Shown: positions 49,857 through 62,896 of the stretch, piece after piece
Layout: every line of letters starts with the position of its first letter
How positions within the stretch are numbered: the stretch's first letter is position 1
Assembly (NCBI GenBank): GCA_021397835.1
Contig: JAJFZO010000287.1
Span: forward strand, 2,792,501-2,856,500
Direction of reading: 5' to 3'
Length of the DNA: 64,000 bases
Origin: Moringa oleifera
Lineage: Eukaryota; Streptophyta; Magnoliopsida; Brassicales; Moringaceae
The notes under the pieces: model-generated
The model's input: the letters and a program-made list of their open reading frames with translations, nothing else
What the model was told of the DNA's origin: nothing
The model's database searches: none
Translations under genes and position numbers: made by a program

Positions 49857-51170
49857 TGTTAACTCTATAATCTCACATAGTTACACTATGGTGATTCATT
49901 TTGATGATAATAAAGACCTTTGAGAACTAATAGTTAAGTGACATATATAGCTTAGCTTTTACTAGGAATAATTGAAAGGATATGATTCAAAGTTATGCAA
50001 TGATGAAAAAGAATAAAGTATTAAGTAAAAGTTTAGAGCCAGGGTAAGTAAGTCTTTATGTAACTCTTTCTAATTTCACTCAAACGAGAATTTCTTGAAA
50101 TCTCATGTTTTTTTAAATGAAAACTTCATGAAAGTATTTAAAAACTTTGGGCAAAAATATATTTTAAAATAACTTTAACAACCTTAGAGGAATAAAAGAA
50201 ATGGAGAAATCACTTGTACATAGTAACCATTGGATGACCAAAACATCATTATAGACATTCGAATTGTGAGTTGAAATAAGGTAAGAGTTTTTGTTTGATT
50301 CAAATGCCTAAATTAGAAGAAATGGATGTCTACATTGTCTTTTAAAAAGAGCAAAAGTCTCTAACTTATTCGAGCACAAGATTAACATACACCCAAATTG
50401 TAAAAATTTTAAATTTTGGTCTTAACAGATTAACATATGTCCAAATTGTCAAAATTTTAAATTTTGGTCTTAACAAGTTAACATATGTCCAAATTGGTCA
50501 AAATTTTAAATTTTGATCTTAATGAGTTAAACACTTCTACATTGTCAAAATTTTAAATTTTGGTCTTAATGACTATGGAATCTAGATGCCTGAATTTTTT
50601 TAAAATCTGTTTAACTTACTGTAATTATGTGTAATAGTCACAAATTCAATGGTATAATAGCTTTCAAAAAGGTATTTTTGGTATTGATCTCCATATGAAG
50701 AATAATCTATTGAAGCAAGCTCTCTCATTTTCATAGTTTTTTAAACTCTTTAAGCATAGTAGAGAAAGATAAAATGTAACTATATTTATCCACACTTATA
50801 AGAGTGTTATCTTTTTGCTATTATATTCTTCCTTTAGTTAAGTGAGATTGGTGAAGTGTTGAAGGGAATCATCATAATTATAATATCTTGGTTGGGTTGA
50901 AACAAGTGAAAGCACTTTGAAAAGTTGGTGAAAATATCTTTAAGCAAAAAGCTTGGAGATGTGAATGTAGATGAGGATTATCGAACCATATAAAATCATT
51001 TGTGTTTGCTTCTCTAACCATAACTTTTTACATTTTGCAATTTAGTTATTAATTACCTTTTTGTTGTAGTTAGATTTAGGTAAAACAAATTTGAAATCTT
51101 GCCAGTTAAGTAAGAAAATTTTAAAAACCAAATTCACTTCCTTCTTATGTTGCCAAGTTTAAGGTTAACA
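49857..51170 (+). mobile_element. SIRE-like LTR, related to the solo LTR at 7969-9180
   Basis: It starts TGTTAACTC and ends GGTTAACA, again TG...CA with short inverted ends, 1314 bp. TTTTGATGATAATAAAGA near the start and AACCAAATTCACTTCC followed by TTCTTATGTTGCC near the end match the corresponding parts of the solo LTR (8019-8030 and 9138-9168). The flanks AAAAT (49852-49856) and GATCC (51171-51175) do not match, so it is either part of a larger lost element or was rearranged. Its second half is repeated at 53461-54129. Confidence 0.7.
50380..50575. repeat. ~48-bp tandem repeat, four units, in the SIRE-like LTR
   Basis: AAAATTTTAAATTTTGGTCT occurs at 50403, 50451, 50500 and 50547 (last base variants GATCT). 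Units also share ACATATGTCCAAATTG. The duplicate LTR piece at 53461 has only one unit. Confidence 0.85.
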
Positions 51171-52510
51171 GATCCTACAGCCAAATACTCAGCATATTCC
51201 TAAAAAAGAGGTAGTGTTAGCCCACATGTTAGATAAACTATTATTAATCGAAGATGATCTTGTGCATCCCCTCAATTTGCTTCTATTGGTTTTAAATAAT
51301 TAGCATTGTTGTTTTTAGTTATTGCTCAAGTGTTTAAACTTGGTGAATTGAAGCTAGATTCTCTTTCGCTATTGGGCCAGCATTAGAAGCTATATGGATG
51401 AAGGCTTAAGAAGCGATAGGGAATTGCAAGTTTTTTTTAGCTCTAGTTTGATTAGAAGGTTCTTTTTAGGAGCCATTGCTTTTTGTTCTGTTTTTCACAA
51501 ATGGTGTCAAATGGTATTACTTGAAACTACTTTAGACTTGAACACTGTAAGGTTGGAACCTTGGGTCAACTTGCAAAAGGAGATAAATCTAATACTCACG
51601 TTAGTATTCAAATAGGTATTAAGAAAGTAAAAATGTCATACCTATGCCTTTTGTAGGCATTGGGTAGCTTTGTTAGCCTTGATAGGGAGATATTCTTGAT
51701 TTATGAGCACTTAACATGGGACAATAGCTTGATTTATAAATGGCCATTAAAGTAGTGAGGATAAAAAGGGATTAAGTATTAAATGTATTACCTACTAAAG
51801 TTGTAAGACAGGGAATCCATATTGATTTGGCATTCCAATATCAAATTTTTTAGGTTGAGCTGGCATAAGAACTAACTTGACTCTGTTCTAAGTTTGTTAG
51901 ATTGAGCTAGCAAGTTTTATGTGACATATTTTGATTAACTTAAACTCTTCTTAGTGATGTAGATCTTGCTAACATGTATATCACATTTAATGAGCTGAAA
52001 ATTACCAAATCAAACCTTTAACAATTAGAATTTATAAATACTAGCCTTAAATTTTATTTACCTGAAGAGTTAATTGTAACATTAAAGAAAAAACTTCCCT
52101 TTTTAAAACTTATTAAACATCCGATTTGTTAGTTATGGGGCAAAACAACTAATAATTTATAAATCTTCAAATGATCACCTCAAACTGTTGATGGTTAAAT
52201 AAATATAGCTTATTAAATGAAAAGAATTGTAAAAACTAAAGCTCCATAAATGAGGTAGGAGTTACCTAACCTGCTTATGAAAAAGGTAATATCTCTTATT
52301 AAAGTTTATAATTTGATAACAAAGACTACAGTCAACCCTTGCAGATGTGTAAAAAGAAAAGAAGTATTAAAAAAAGAATAATCAACCAATTAAAAAGTCA
52401 ATTAAAAGGTAAGTGTGAAAACTTTTGAAGAATTCATTTCCTTTCAAATTCTTAATATATCAAGATATTAACTTAAGCACGAGCCCTCATTTAGAGTCAT
52501 TTATTATCAT
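50530..52510 (+). repeat. Direct repeat, copy 1 (~1.9 kb)
   Basis: The stretch aligns with 53461-54902 and then 62897-63360. Anchors are GGTCTTAATGACTATGGAAT (50568) and GGTCTTAACGGCTATGGAAT (53503); GGTTAACAGATCCTA (51164 and 54124); CCAAATCAAACC (52004 and 54885 region). Then TTTATAAATACTA (52032 and 62904), AACTAAAGCTCCATAAATGA (52234 and 63092), and ATATATCAAGATATTAACT (52455 and 63311). Spacing between copies is about 2.94 kb. It includes the second half of the SIRE-like LTR plus about 1.3 kb of unidentified sequence. Confidence 0.85.
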
Positions 52511-52514
52511 TGAA

Positions 52515-53460
52515 TCATCCAAAAAGGAACAAAAAGAAAGAAAATACAGATGTATAAAGAATTATCAAACAAAATAATAGGTGCAAACATAAGCATAGAC
52601 TGTAAAAAAGGAACTTATCCACACCAAGCAAGTGCTTATGAAGGAAAGATCATATCTCTATCAACATATAACCTAAATTAATTTGTAATTATTTAAGTAA
52701 GTTAAAGAAAGAATAGTCATAGCACATCATATTGAGAAAAAGTTTTCATAGCATAATATTCAAGATAATTAAAGTTATACTAGGACAAAAGTTTGCCAAA
52801 AGATTTTAAAGATAGCAATTAAACCCAACTTGAATCTTAATTTTCTCTTTTCTTATAATTTTAATTGTTTGAAAATCAAAAAATAACAATAAACCATCAT
52901 CCCCTTCCCCCCTCCCCCCAATAAAGGAAAGAAAAAGTTTAAAGTATATATGAATATGTGTGTACACTCTAGAAGAATGAACTTATCAGCGCCAAGTAAG
53001 TGTTCATTTTGAAGAAAAGGTGATAACTCTCTTTGATTGACATTCACTACTATTGAGGTCATAATCTATTGGTGACTAGAGATTGTTAAAGCATAAGGTA
53101 ATTTCAAAAAATTAATCATCGTGTCCTCTAATTTATTGCATTTACTTTCTAGTTCATTCATATTTGTTGTAAATGACGTCTTTAATGTCACTTGATGTGT
53201 ACACTACATGATCATCGAGCTCATAACCTTTGAATTGAGAATGTTAAGCATATTAATGATTCATTTTTGGTGTATATTATTAAATTTATTTAAGATCCAT
53301 AAGAATACAATCACTAAATTCAATCTATATATTCAAGTGGTGTTACACCAGAACAAGTTCCATGCTTTCTTCATTGCTCATTCTAGAAATCAATACCTTT
53401 GCCTTTGAGGTTTGGCCATTCCTTTTAAATTTGTTCTTTAATTTCATTTTGACACACGAA
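52515..53460. other. Spacer between the two direct-repeat copies, no gene
   Basis: It holds a C-run (52901-52920) and an imperfect internal repeat (GGAACTTATCCACACCAAGC followed by AAGTGCTTATGAAGG near 52610, and TGAACTTATCAGCGCCAAGT near 52977). No coding signal; frames 52853-53062 and 53208-53408 have no motif. Confidence 0.45.
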
Positions 53461-54902
53461 TCAAGATAAATGTACATCTGAATTGTCAAAATTTTAAATT
53501 TTGGTCTTAACGGCTATGGAATCTAAATGCCAGAATTTTCTAAAATGAGTTTGAGTTGCCTTGATTGTGTGTAATAACCACAAATTCAATTTGCAATATA
53601 AATAGCTTTGAAAAAGTATTCTTAGTATAGATCTCCATTAAGAAAACATTCTATTGAACTAAGCTATGATTTTCTCCTTAAGCTCTCTATTTGTCATACT
53701 TTTCTAAACTTTTTGAACACATTACAGAGAACTAGAACTTCATTATATTTATCCATACTTTTTAAAGTATTATCTCTTTATTATTTTATTCTTCCTTCAT
53801 TTGAGTGAGATTCGATGAAGTAGTGAAGGGAATCATTACAAATGCAAAATATTGGTTGGATTGAACCAAGTGAAAGTCCTTTGAAAGATTAGTGAGAAAA
53901 TCCTCAAGTGGCAAGCTTAGAGGTACAGACATAAGTAGGGATTACTAAATCATGTAAAATTGTTGGTATTTGCTTCTCTAATGATGCCTTTTAAATTCTA
54001 CATTTATTTATTGATTACCTTTTTGTTATAGTTAGATTTAAGCAAAACAAATTCAAACTCTTGCTTGTTAAGCAAAAAATTTTGAAAACCTAATTGAGTT
54101 TTTCCTTGAGTTACCAACCTTAGGGTTAACAGATCCTATAGTAAAAAACTCAACCAATTCCTCATAAAGAGGTAGTGGCGGCCCCATATGTTGGATAAAC
54201 TATTACTAATCAGAGATGATTTTACATATCTCCATAATTTGCCTTTGTTGGGCTTCAAATGATTAGTGTTATTGTTCTACCTGTGGCTTAACTGTTTAAA
54301 CCTAGTGAACTAAAGCTAGATTCTCCTTGATCGTTAGAGCAGCATTGGGAGCTATGTTAACAAAGGCTTAAGCAGTAATGACAGATCGGAGGTTTTATCT
54401 AATTCTAATTTGATTAGAGAATTGTTTTTTTTTTTTTTGGATCCATTGCTTTTTGTTTTGTTTCCTACAAATGGCGCCAAATGTCACACTTAAAACTGCT
54501 TAAAAATTGAATTAGGTCAAGTTGAGAGCTCGAGTTAGCATGCAAAAAAAGATTTATAATATAGGATAATGGAGACATAATGGCTTGATTTATAAGTGGT
54601 CATTATAGTAATGTGGATAAAAGGAGATTGGGTATTAGATGTAATATCTGCTAAATTGGTAAGATGAGGAATCCAGATTGATTTAGCATTTCAATCTTGA
54701 ACTTTTTAAGCTGCGCTAACTTGATGTCTCTATTCTGAGTTTTTTGTTTGACTGAATTTGTAGGTGACGTTTTATATGGTATATTTTGATTAACATGAAC
54801 ATGTTTTAATAACATATCTTTTCTTAATTAGTTTAATATAGCATATGTATAGATATAAAGCACATTTAACGAGCTAAAAATTACTCAATCAAACCTTCAA
54901 CT
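53461..54902 (+). repeat. Direct repeat, copy 2, left part
   Basis: It matches copy 1 up to AATCAAACCTTCAAC (54902), where the match breaks off into CACTA-like sequence. It resumes at 62897. A T-run at 54426-54439 is copy-specific. Confidence 0.85.
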
Positions 54903-55379
54903 GCTGCTATAAAAATGGATTATTATGATGGTCACAAAGGTGACATAGTATGTGGTACATAAAAAGATTATGACGGCTTTTATTGTTCATCATAAAATTA
55001 TGGAGGTATTGACCTATCATAAATTTATGACTTTCTTTAAAGAATATCATAGAAATTTTATGACAATCCTTAAAGACAGTCATAAAATTTCATAATTAAA
55101 AAATTAAAATAAATTTGTTAAATTAATTATTTAATATTTTTAATTTTATTTAATTATTATTTTTTAGTTGCAATAATTAAACAACACATAAATGATATCA
55201 AATAATAAAAATTATATTTATAATTGAAACAATCATTATTATACATAATCTAAATACGATTATAAAGTTAATCTTAATGATTAAAATAAACAAAAACATC
55301 TTTAGCTACATATACAATGCACATGAATGTCATGATAATATAATCTACTTCGCCCGTTGCATTTGCAACATTCATTATA

Positions 55380-56015
55380 ACATAAAAAGTTTTAGCAGTA
55401 ATCATTTTGGTTTTTAATGACAATTATAACTGTCATTAACGTTTCATCATTAATTATTCAAAAGTTAGTGTTGTTGAAGTCGAAAAAAAAAACTTATAAA
55501 GATAATTGTTTGGTAAAGATATAAAATAATCACCATTAAAAGACTATGAATTTAGTAAGAATTATTAGTGATAATTAACAATTACTACGAAACGAAAGTT
55601 GGCCTTTATTTTGTTTGTAGCAATTATTAGTTGCTGCTGAAGGTAACTTGATCTTTAGTTTGTTTATGACAATTAACAATTATCGCTAAATGTCTATATA
55701 TTTAACAATAATTATCAAGATAATAAATAATTATCATTAAAGGCAAGTTGACATTAGTTTCTGTTGTGATAGTTAATAATTATTAACAAAATATTTTGTT
55801 AGTAAATTATTATTTTTTGCTAGATGCTAAAAATAATTGTTCTTACAGGTCAAATTATAAATTTGTTAAAGTAACTAATAATTGTCACTAAAAAAGTTAC
55901 AAAGTGTTATACATCAATAATTAAATAATTGTCACCAAAATAATTGCAAATGTTGTTTACCAACCATTGAACGAGGGGCCACTAAAAAAATCATGTAGAT
56001 GTAATTAAGAAATTG
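55380..56015. repeat. Second subterminal-type repeat block inside the insertion
   Basis: Alternating modules TTAGTGACAATTATT / AATAATTGTCACTAAA recur about a dozen times. A GACAATTATAACTGTC palindrome stands at 55419-55434. The style differs from the TATGA modules at 54905-55095, so this may be the end of a separate element nested here. Confidence 0.55.
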
Positions 56016-59000
56016 CCACTATTTGTTTTTTAAAAATATAAATTAAAATAAAAAATTATATATTTATGTCCTATAAACATGTAATCAAAATAAATATACT
56101 TATTCATAACTAAAATATTGTCTATAATATATTTTTTAACATAACAAAATATATCTAAGAAATACAAAAAGAAGTCTAATTATTTTGTTAGAAATCTGAG
56201 TTGCCAAGGGATGATTCCCTGTCACTTTTACTCATGACCTCAAAAGTTCTTATGATTCCTTATCATTATCCTAATTGGCATGTACAGAACTTTAGGGACC
56301 TTCTGTTCTTTTAAAAAATCTTTTTCTTCACTATCAACATACTCATAAACTTGAAGCTCAAGATCCAAAATACGTTTACTAAATTTCTTACAAGTTTAAA
56401 GCTAGTTAAGTGACTCTTTTTCCATCAGTCTATTTCCAAGGCAATAAAGTCCTTTTAGATTCTAAAATTGATGATTACTGCATGATTGGTTTCCCCAGGG
56501 AAAGCTAATGGGCTGAGATGTCTTCAATACATGTTGAGTAGTATTCTTGGACATAATAGAATTTTAATGTGAGGCCTCAAGCTGTACATGATATAGCTTA
56601 GTCATCACTTCTTTCTATTGATTCCTTTTGTCTCTTGTAAACTCAGTGGAGTTCATGGTTCTGCATAGTGAAAACACACTTTAGATGCTTTTAATTATTT
56701 AAGAAGTATCCTAATGCTCAATAATATCAAGTCACTCATATCAAAATATGAAACAAAAAATGTAGAATTACGTCAAAGAAAGGGCAAAAAAGAATGCTAA
56801 ACAAATATTGCCAATGTTATTTTAAACTCTTTAGATGAAAGTTCGCTAGAATGATTCTCTAATGCATTTTAATAAGTAATAAAAGAAAATAAAGGTAATG
56901 ATCAACTGATCTAGTCCTGTAGAGGTTGCACTAGATAAAGCTATCAATTATTCCAACAGTCTTACCTATCTTAAATGCTCTAGCCTGAGTACCTCTAACA
57001 ATAGTTAGGTCACCAATTACTTGCAAAATCATTTGTATTAAAGATAGATATATTTATCTCAATTAAGTTAAAAAAGCCTTAAGTCAATTATTTGCACTAA
57101 CATCTTCTTTCTCACCTTATTGTTTACACGAGCATATGTAATCAATTGCTTGGTGTATGACTTAATAACACCTTTAGCTATTATTGCCATAATTCTGATG
57201 GTTGGTTATTTTAGAGTAGCCATTGGTGAAGCAGGAACACTATGAATACATTAGCCATTGATAAAGAATCAGAATTACACTTTCTATGGTATCAAACAAT
57301 AAACAAACATAATTTTGATGAGTACATACTATAGAGACTAAAAGACACATAAATCCTTAATAATAAATATTGATGGCGATTGATTCTTTTAAATCCTAGA
57401 GGTTACATGATGCTAATTGGACCATATTCTTAATTGATTAAAAATCATAACTATTAATGACGTAGCTTATCTTTCAAACTTTACAAACTAGCATTATCTA
57501 ATCAAAATAAGCAAATAGACGACATCAACTATAATTTACTTAACAAAAAAAAATAATTTCTCTAAATCTACCATATTTGCCAAATTGTAATGTAAACAAG
57601 CACAATTGAGATGAAGAAAGAAAAAAGGGAGAAATGACTATAATCACTGACAAGGACTACAATAACTAACAAAATAACTTAACAATCACAACAACGAACA
57701 CAATACCTAACTCAAAATTAAATTTGACCAAATCTCAACTAAATTGCAAATACGAAACCAAGAGCATTATGAACTAATGAAACCAAATCTCAAGCTTATA
57801 TACGCAACCACTACTACACATTTTCAAAATGCTAGCCAAGCAACAAAAAACATTGCATCTCTCTTCAAAAACTTTGAAAGATTATCTCAACTAACATTCT
57901 TAAAAATATAAAAAGAGAAAACAAATATGAATCAAAATTAAGAAAGGAACCTCAGGGGTAAATTTGATAATAAATGTTCTAATAGCTAAAGATTAAGTTA
58001 AAAAGATGAAGTACTTGTTATAGTGTCAATTCATTCAAGAATTAAAGTGGCATTACCATCTACAATCTTAATGGTATAATATTGACGGGCCCAATAGAAT
58101 TAAATCTGTAAACTATATTTAAGATCTTTTGCTGTTAAAATGGGCTGAGGATGTATAGCTTGCTTTGGCAACACTCCTATGACTTAACATAGTATTTAAG
58201 GTACAATAATAATATATGCAGGCAGTTAAAAGTTCTAGCATAGGAATGCTCTTAAATGTTGGATTAACTATACAATTCAGTTTGTACCCTTTAAAGAGGA
58301 AAGCAAAGTTTATGTCTTGAATATGATGATTTTTATCTCTCTTCTTTTTTTTTTTCATTCTAATTCAAAAAGAGGGTATGAAATGAAAAATTTTCTGTAT
58401 ATGCACTATAATATCCATGAAAGGTTTTGGTCGAATTAACCTCATATAGTGCTTGATATTGTTTTAGTTATTAAAACAGTAGTGGATGCTCTGTAATTTA
58501 CTAGGCACGTAATTTGGTTTGTCATTATCAATCACCCATTAGTCAAGAATTCATGAAAATTTTAAAACAAACTACAACACAAATTTCAAAGAAATATCTT
58601 AAGTATGTATATATAATCCAAACATGCTTGCAACTTCAAATTCATATTAGTAAGGATCTAACCAACTCAATTGACTCGTATTAATAATAGTGAGAAAGCT
58701 ATACTTGCCTACCATAAGTCAAAGTTATTTAAAAGACCAAAAATAAGCATCTTCTAACCTGATTTGTGCATTGCCAACATTGTGTTCTTTCCAACATATT
58801 ATGAAAAATAATCACACCATGTTTTCAACATGATAAAAAAAAATTACATCATTAAACACAAAGAAGACATTGTTTTTATAATGTCATATTTACTTGCATA
58901 GATATTTATTTGACTAATCCTACTTCCAATATTGATTCATATGATTTACTAAAAAGATCACTATTAAAATATTAACAAAAACCAAGCATTGGAAGTGAAC

Positions 59001-60719
59001 TCACCAAATCAAGTTAATTAACTATAGAAACTAATGAATCGTTAAGTAAAGAAGAATGTAGTAAGCAACACTTATGTGCTAATTGTTAAATGCCAATAAA
59101 GTTAATGACAATTGGTTCTTATTATTCATGCTGTCAAAGAATAGGCTAACATATCTTATAGAGATAAATAAAGTATGTTTAAGAAGAATAGAAATAAAAG
59201 ATTAGTGATAAACAATTTTGTAAACAGCAAAGCAATAAGAAACATTCAACAGTAAAAAGTAAAACATCTACAAATTCACTAATTTCTTTGAGAATTCTTA
59301 TTGCTATTAACACTCAAACATTGTAACATAAGAGAGCTTAAGTTCCCCTTCAGATTCCTTTAAATTAAACATTAACATGATCAAATCAAAATAGTATTTC
59401 TTACATAAATGGTAGACACTCAAATAAAAGCAAAATGGTTGTAATATAAATGTGTACCTTACTTCGATTCTTTCCACTTCAATGAATGTAATAACAAATA
59501 AAACACTAAAAATTTCTAAGAGAAACAGCAAATATAAATAGAAAAAAGGAGAAAGAAAATATAAAATAAAGAGATAAGAGCTCAAGAGAATGAAAAATCT
59601 TAAGAGATAAAGTGAGAGTGTTAATGAAATTAGCAGATAAGGTTTCTTCACCGTCATGATTGCCTTACTAAAATTAAAAAGCAAGAAAGTAATTGAAGGA
59701 TTTCTTTATCCTCACGGAGTAGCCTTTCATTTACTTTTCACTTTTCTCTTCAAAATATCTATTTAAGACTTGTTTTAGATAAAATATATATAGACACACA
59801 CACATACAAATACTTACATACTCATAAAACTTAAAATTTATGGTTATTATTTTTTTAAAAAGTTAATATATTTAACTTCGGATAAAGGCATTATAAAACT
59901 ATAATTTTGACCCATACTACTAAACAAACTCTCATGTTTCAAAAATGACATCACTGACCTTAAAAAAAATTAAAATCAATGTTAATGCCATGGGTATTCT
60001 CGTTTGTTGCATTACTTTTTCCCTTTCAATCGAAATAAAAGCTCAAGAAGGATTCATGCCTTTATTGGTAAGGGCATAGGAAATAAAAAATCTTGGATGT
60101 CTTCTTCTCTACTTTCTCCTTACTGAAGGCCAAAGGAGAGACTTCATCATTTTCCTTCAAAAGCGAAATAACTTCCCCAAGGATATTAGTGGTTGAGCCA
60201 AAGCCAAATGAATCATTAATAGGTGTTTGTTTTTGATTTTATTTTTAGTGAGAGGTGGAAAAGATTGTACACATTAAGATTTTCTTATGATGAATCCAAA
60301 AAATACCTAGAAAGAGAAAGAAAGTTAAACTGAGAAGCAATAATGAGAACCCAAAGCTATGCTTGTGAATGGGTTATTTGGCCACCCCCAACTATTACCT
60401 TAATGGTTATGACTTAACCTAGTCACTCAGTTTTCTCTAATTTAGCACATCATTATAAGAAATAAAGGTAAATATGGAAGGAAGTAGGAGAAGAACAAAA
60501 AATGGAATAAATAAATAAAAAAAGAAACGAAAAGAGAAGAACAATGAACTTCCCTCCCTTATAAGACCAGTTATGGTCTTTTTGTTCTTTTCTTGAAAAA
60601 ATCAACCAAATTTATAGTCTTTCAAGACAAAATCTCAAGGAAAAAACACAATTGAAAGATGGGAAATGACAGATCTAATAGTCAAATCAAATTAATAGGA
60701 AGGAATGAGGAAGGGATTC
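56016..60719. other. Interior of the insertion, no gene recognised
   Basis: Minus-strand segments such as LDLELQVYEYVDSEEKDFLK (near 56315-56375) and QMILQVIGDLTIVRGTQARA (near 56975-57035) look coding but have no family match that I can name. They could be exons of a CACTA accessory gene or of a captured gene. The frames at 58119-58358 and 59307-59684 are AT- or pyrimidine-driven. Confidence 0.35.
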
Positions 60720-61100
60720 GTATCTAGGAAGCCAGAGACACTCCCGTACTACCTTTGCCACTTTGCATAATCCAAGGAGTTGGAGATCGAAGAGATCTCT
60801 AAGACCCAAGAACTAGAATTTATCCTTACCATTAACGATCTCTTATCTCTCCTTTTTGACACTGGATCCCTCAAGACCTCCCTCTCGGACTTAATTTCTA
60901 AGTTACAATCTATTATTGATCCCCTTATTTCCTTGCTGAACTCTTTCATTAAGGCTCATAATGTCTGCAAAAGCAACAGTCTTGATCTAATTTCCATCTT
61001 TTATTGTGTTAACCTCATGCACATTTGCTCTAAAGCCAATAACCATATCTTCCGTGATAAATTTTTCCACGGCATTAAAGTGTGTAGACTTAATGGATGA
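60720..61100 (+). other. Coding-like segment, unassigned
   Basis: The plus-strand frame 60780-61100 (106 codons) is of balanced composition. It includes TQELEFILTINDLLSLLFDT and KLQSIIDPLISLLNSFIKAH, amphipathic helices with no motif I recognise. The minus strand is also open over 60749-60949. The stretch is less AT-rich than its surroundings. Possibly a captured gene fragment. Positions 61100-61850 show nothing further. Confidence 0.3.
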
Positions 61101-61849
61101 GACCATTGTTCACGCTAAAAAGGATGCATGAGGTTTTAACAGCTTATAAAAGTCAAAATATAATGATTCCACTACACCATATAGATTTTATAATTTTTCT
61201 TAACAATTGTAAAATAAGAAGAACAATAATAGCAAACTAAATAGATAGCTTATTACCAAACACAGGTTTAACTTAATAAGCAAATATCCATAAATTGATA
61301 GTACTCAATTATAACTCCATACCTAATCAAATACAGGGAAACCTATATCCCATCAACAATCATGTAAGAAACCGTGGTATCATAAGAATCCGTATAACAT
61401 ACACCAAGGAATTAAAAAAGAGATCGATATGCTAACAAGTTAAAACAAAACGAGAAAAATGATCAAATTGAAAATAAAAAAGAATCAGCGAAGATGACCT
61501 GAATAAAATTTGAAAGCCACATGCAAATTCGGTCAAAGAACTAATATGTGATAAGTGAAAATGCTAGGGATTATTCACAAAGCATCTCAAGAACATAAGC
61601 AAAAGTAGCCCAAAAAAAGGAAAGGAAAGGAAAGAAACAAAAAAAGATTTAAAAGTTGAACCTTACCTGGACGAGAAGCAGATTATCTACTGGTTGGATT
61701 TTAAACCACTGTAGAATAAGCTACCTTTGCTCTGAAACAACGCTCACTTAAAATAGCCCTAACAACCCTTCCTTGTTCTTTGGTGCAAGAAGTATTGAAC
61801 ATAGTAGGGTGTGGGTGTAAATCCGTCTTCTTGTATATTATATATTACA

Positions 61850-62780
61850 TGTATATTTTTTTAATTTTTAATTATATTAAACAATTAATAGATTTTACAT
61901 AGACAAATGATAATGAAATACTCATAGATTAAATAGTTGAAAGTTTAAATTAATAGGAGGAGATGTAGGTTCAAACCCTCATTTTTCTTCAATCAAATCT
62001 TAACTTTTAAAATGTTTTCAAAAAAATTCTAATATGTTGATATTGTCCAAATTTGACTTTGATGAACACTATTATAAAAAATTAATGGTATTTTCATTAT
62101 TAAAATACTTTAAAAAATTACTCAAATATATTTTACACTATTTTGATTTCATATTTTAAATTTAAATATTGTTGACTAATGAACTATTTTTTAAGATTTT
62201 ATTTAGTTTTTTGATTGTATAAATTTTTTAAAAATATTTTTATTACTTAAAAAATTTTGAAACTTTTTGTTAAATTTCAAGTTGATCCAAATTGGTAGGT
62301 CAAGATTTATTTAAAGATATTTTACAAAAATTAATTAAAGTTTCATTGGAGAAAGTGTGAAACTCGGGGTTCTAAATGACATTTGCCTAAATATTTTTAA
62401 TTAAATTTATTTTTTATTATTTAGAAAAGATTATATACATATTTTACATATAAATTATTGAATAAATATTAAAAAAATCTTGATCTTAACACACACGTTA
62501 ATTTGAACCCTTAATTTTAATTTAATCTTAAAAAATTATCAATTTGATCTAAATTAGACTTAACTTGAAAATAAGTCAAATGAATTCTACTTTTCATTTT
62601 GGATTTATAACTCAAAATTTGAATAATTTTGAAGCCATAAATTTTTTTATGAATTTTTTAAATTTTTTGTATTATGAAAATTTTTTAAAATATTTTAAGT
62701 ACAAACAATTTTTAAAATTTTTATAATAATTTAAATATTTTTTATATATGTAAAATTTTAAGCCAATATGTTGTTGGCAT
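61850..62780. other. AT-rich DNA near the right end of the insertion
   Basis: No gene. GGTTCAAACCC at 61970-61980 resembles a pol III B box, but no matching A box or SINE body could be seen. Confidence 0.4.
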
Positions 62781-62896
62781 ATGTTTAAAAGGATTGTTAT
62801 AAATACTTCACATTTTTCTTTTTTATTTCTATCATAATTTTATGATGATGTTAAATGCTTATCAAAAAAGTCAGTCATCATTTTACTTAAATAATG

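Larger units (their letters stand above)
54903..62896. mobile_element. ~8-kb CACTA-like insertion splitting the second repeat copy
   Basis: Copy 1 of the direct repeat runs without interruption at the matching point (52020), so these ~8 kb are an insertion. The left end CTGCTATAAAAATGG is followed by TTATGATGGTCACAAAGGTG and many TATGA / TCATAAAATT modules to 55095, the style of CACTA subterminal repeats. Near the right end, 62836-62852 contains TCATAATTTTATGATGATG, an inverted counterpart of CATCATAAAATTATG at 54989-55003. A good terminal inverted repeat or 3-bp target duplication was not found, so the superfamily is tentative. No transposase was recognised in the interior. Minus-strand frames near 56200-56700 are protein-like but unassigned. 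Confidence 0.6.

Noticed and set aside
51394..51615. 73-codon plus-strand frame
   Set aside because: Its counterpart in the second repeat copy (about 54350-54560) is broken, and no domain is recognisable.
52853..53062. 69-codon minus-strand frame with a glycine run
   Set aside because: The glycine run is only the complement of a C-run; the remainder has no motif.
59307..59684. 125-codon minus-strand frame with membrane-like segments
   Set aside because: The region is A/G-rich on the plus strand, which forces Leu/Phe/Tyr codons on the other. No motif, no start context and no neighbour supports it.
61960..61985. GGTTCAAACCC, a possible pol III B box (tRNA or SINE)
   Set aside because: No A box at the right spacing, no cloverleaf and no poly-A or SINE body.
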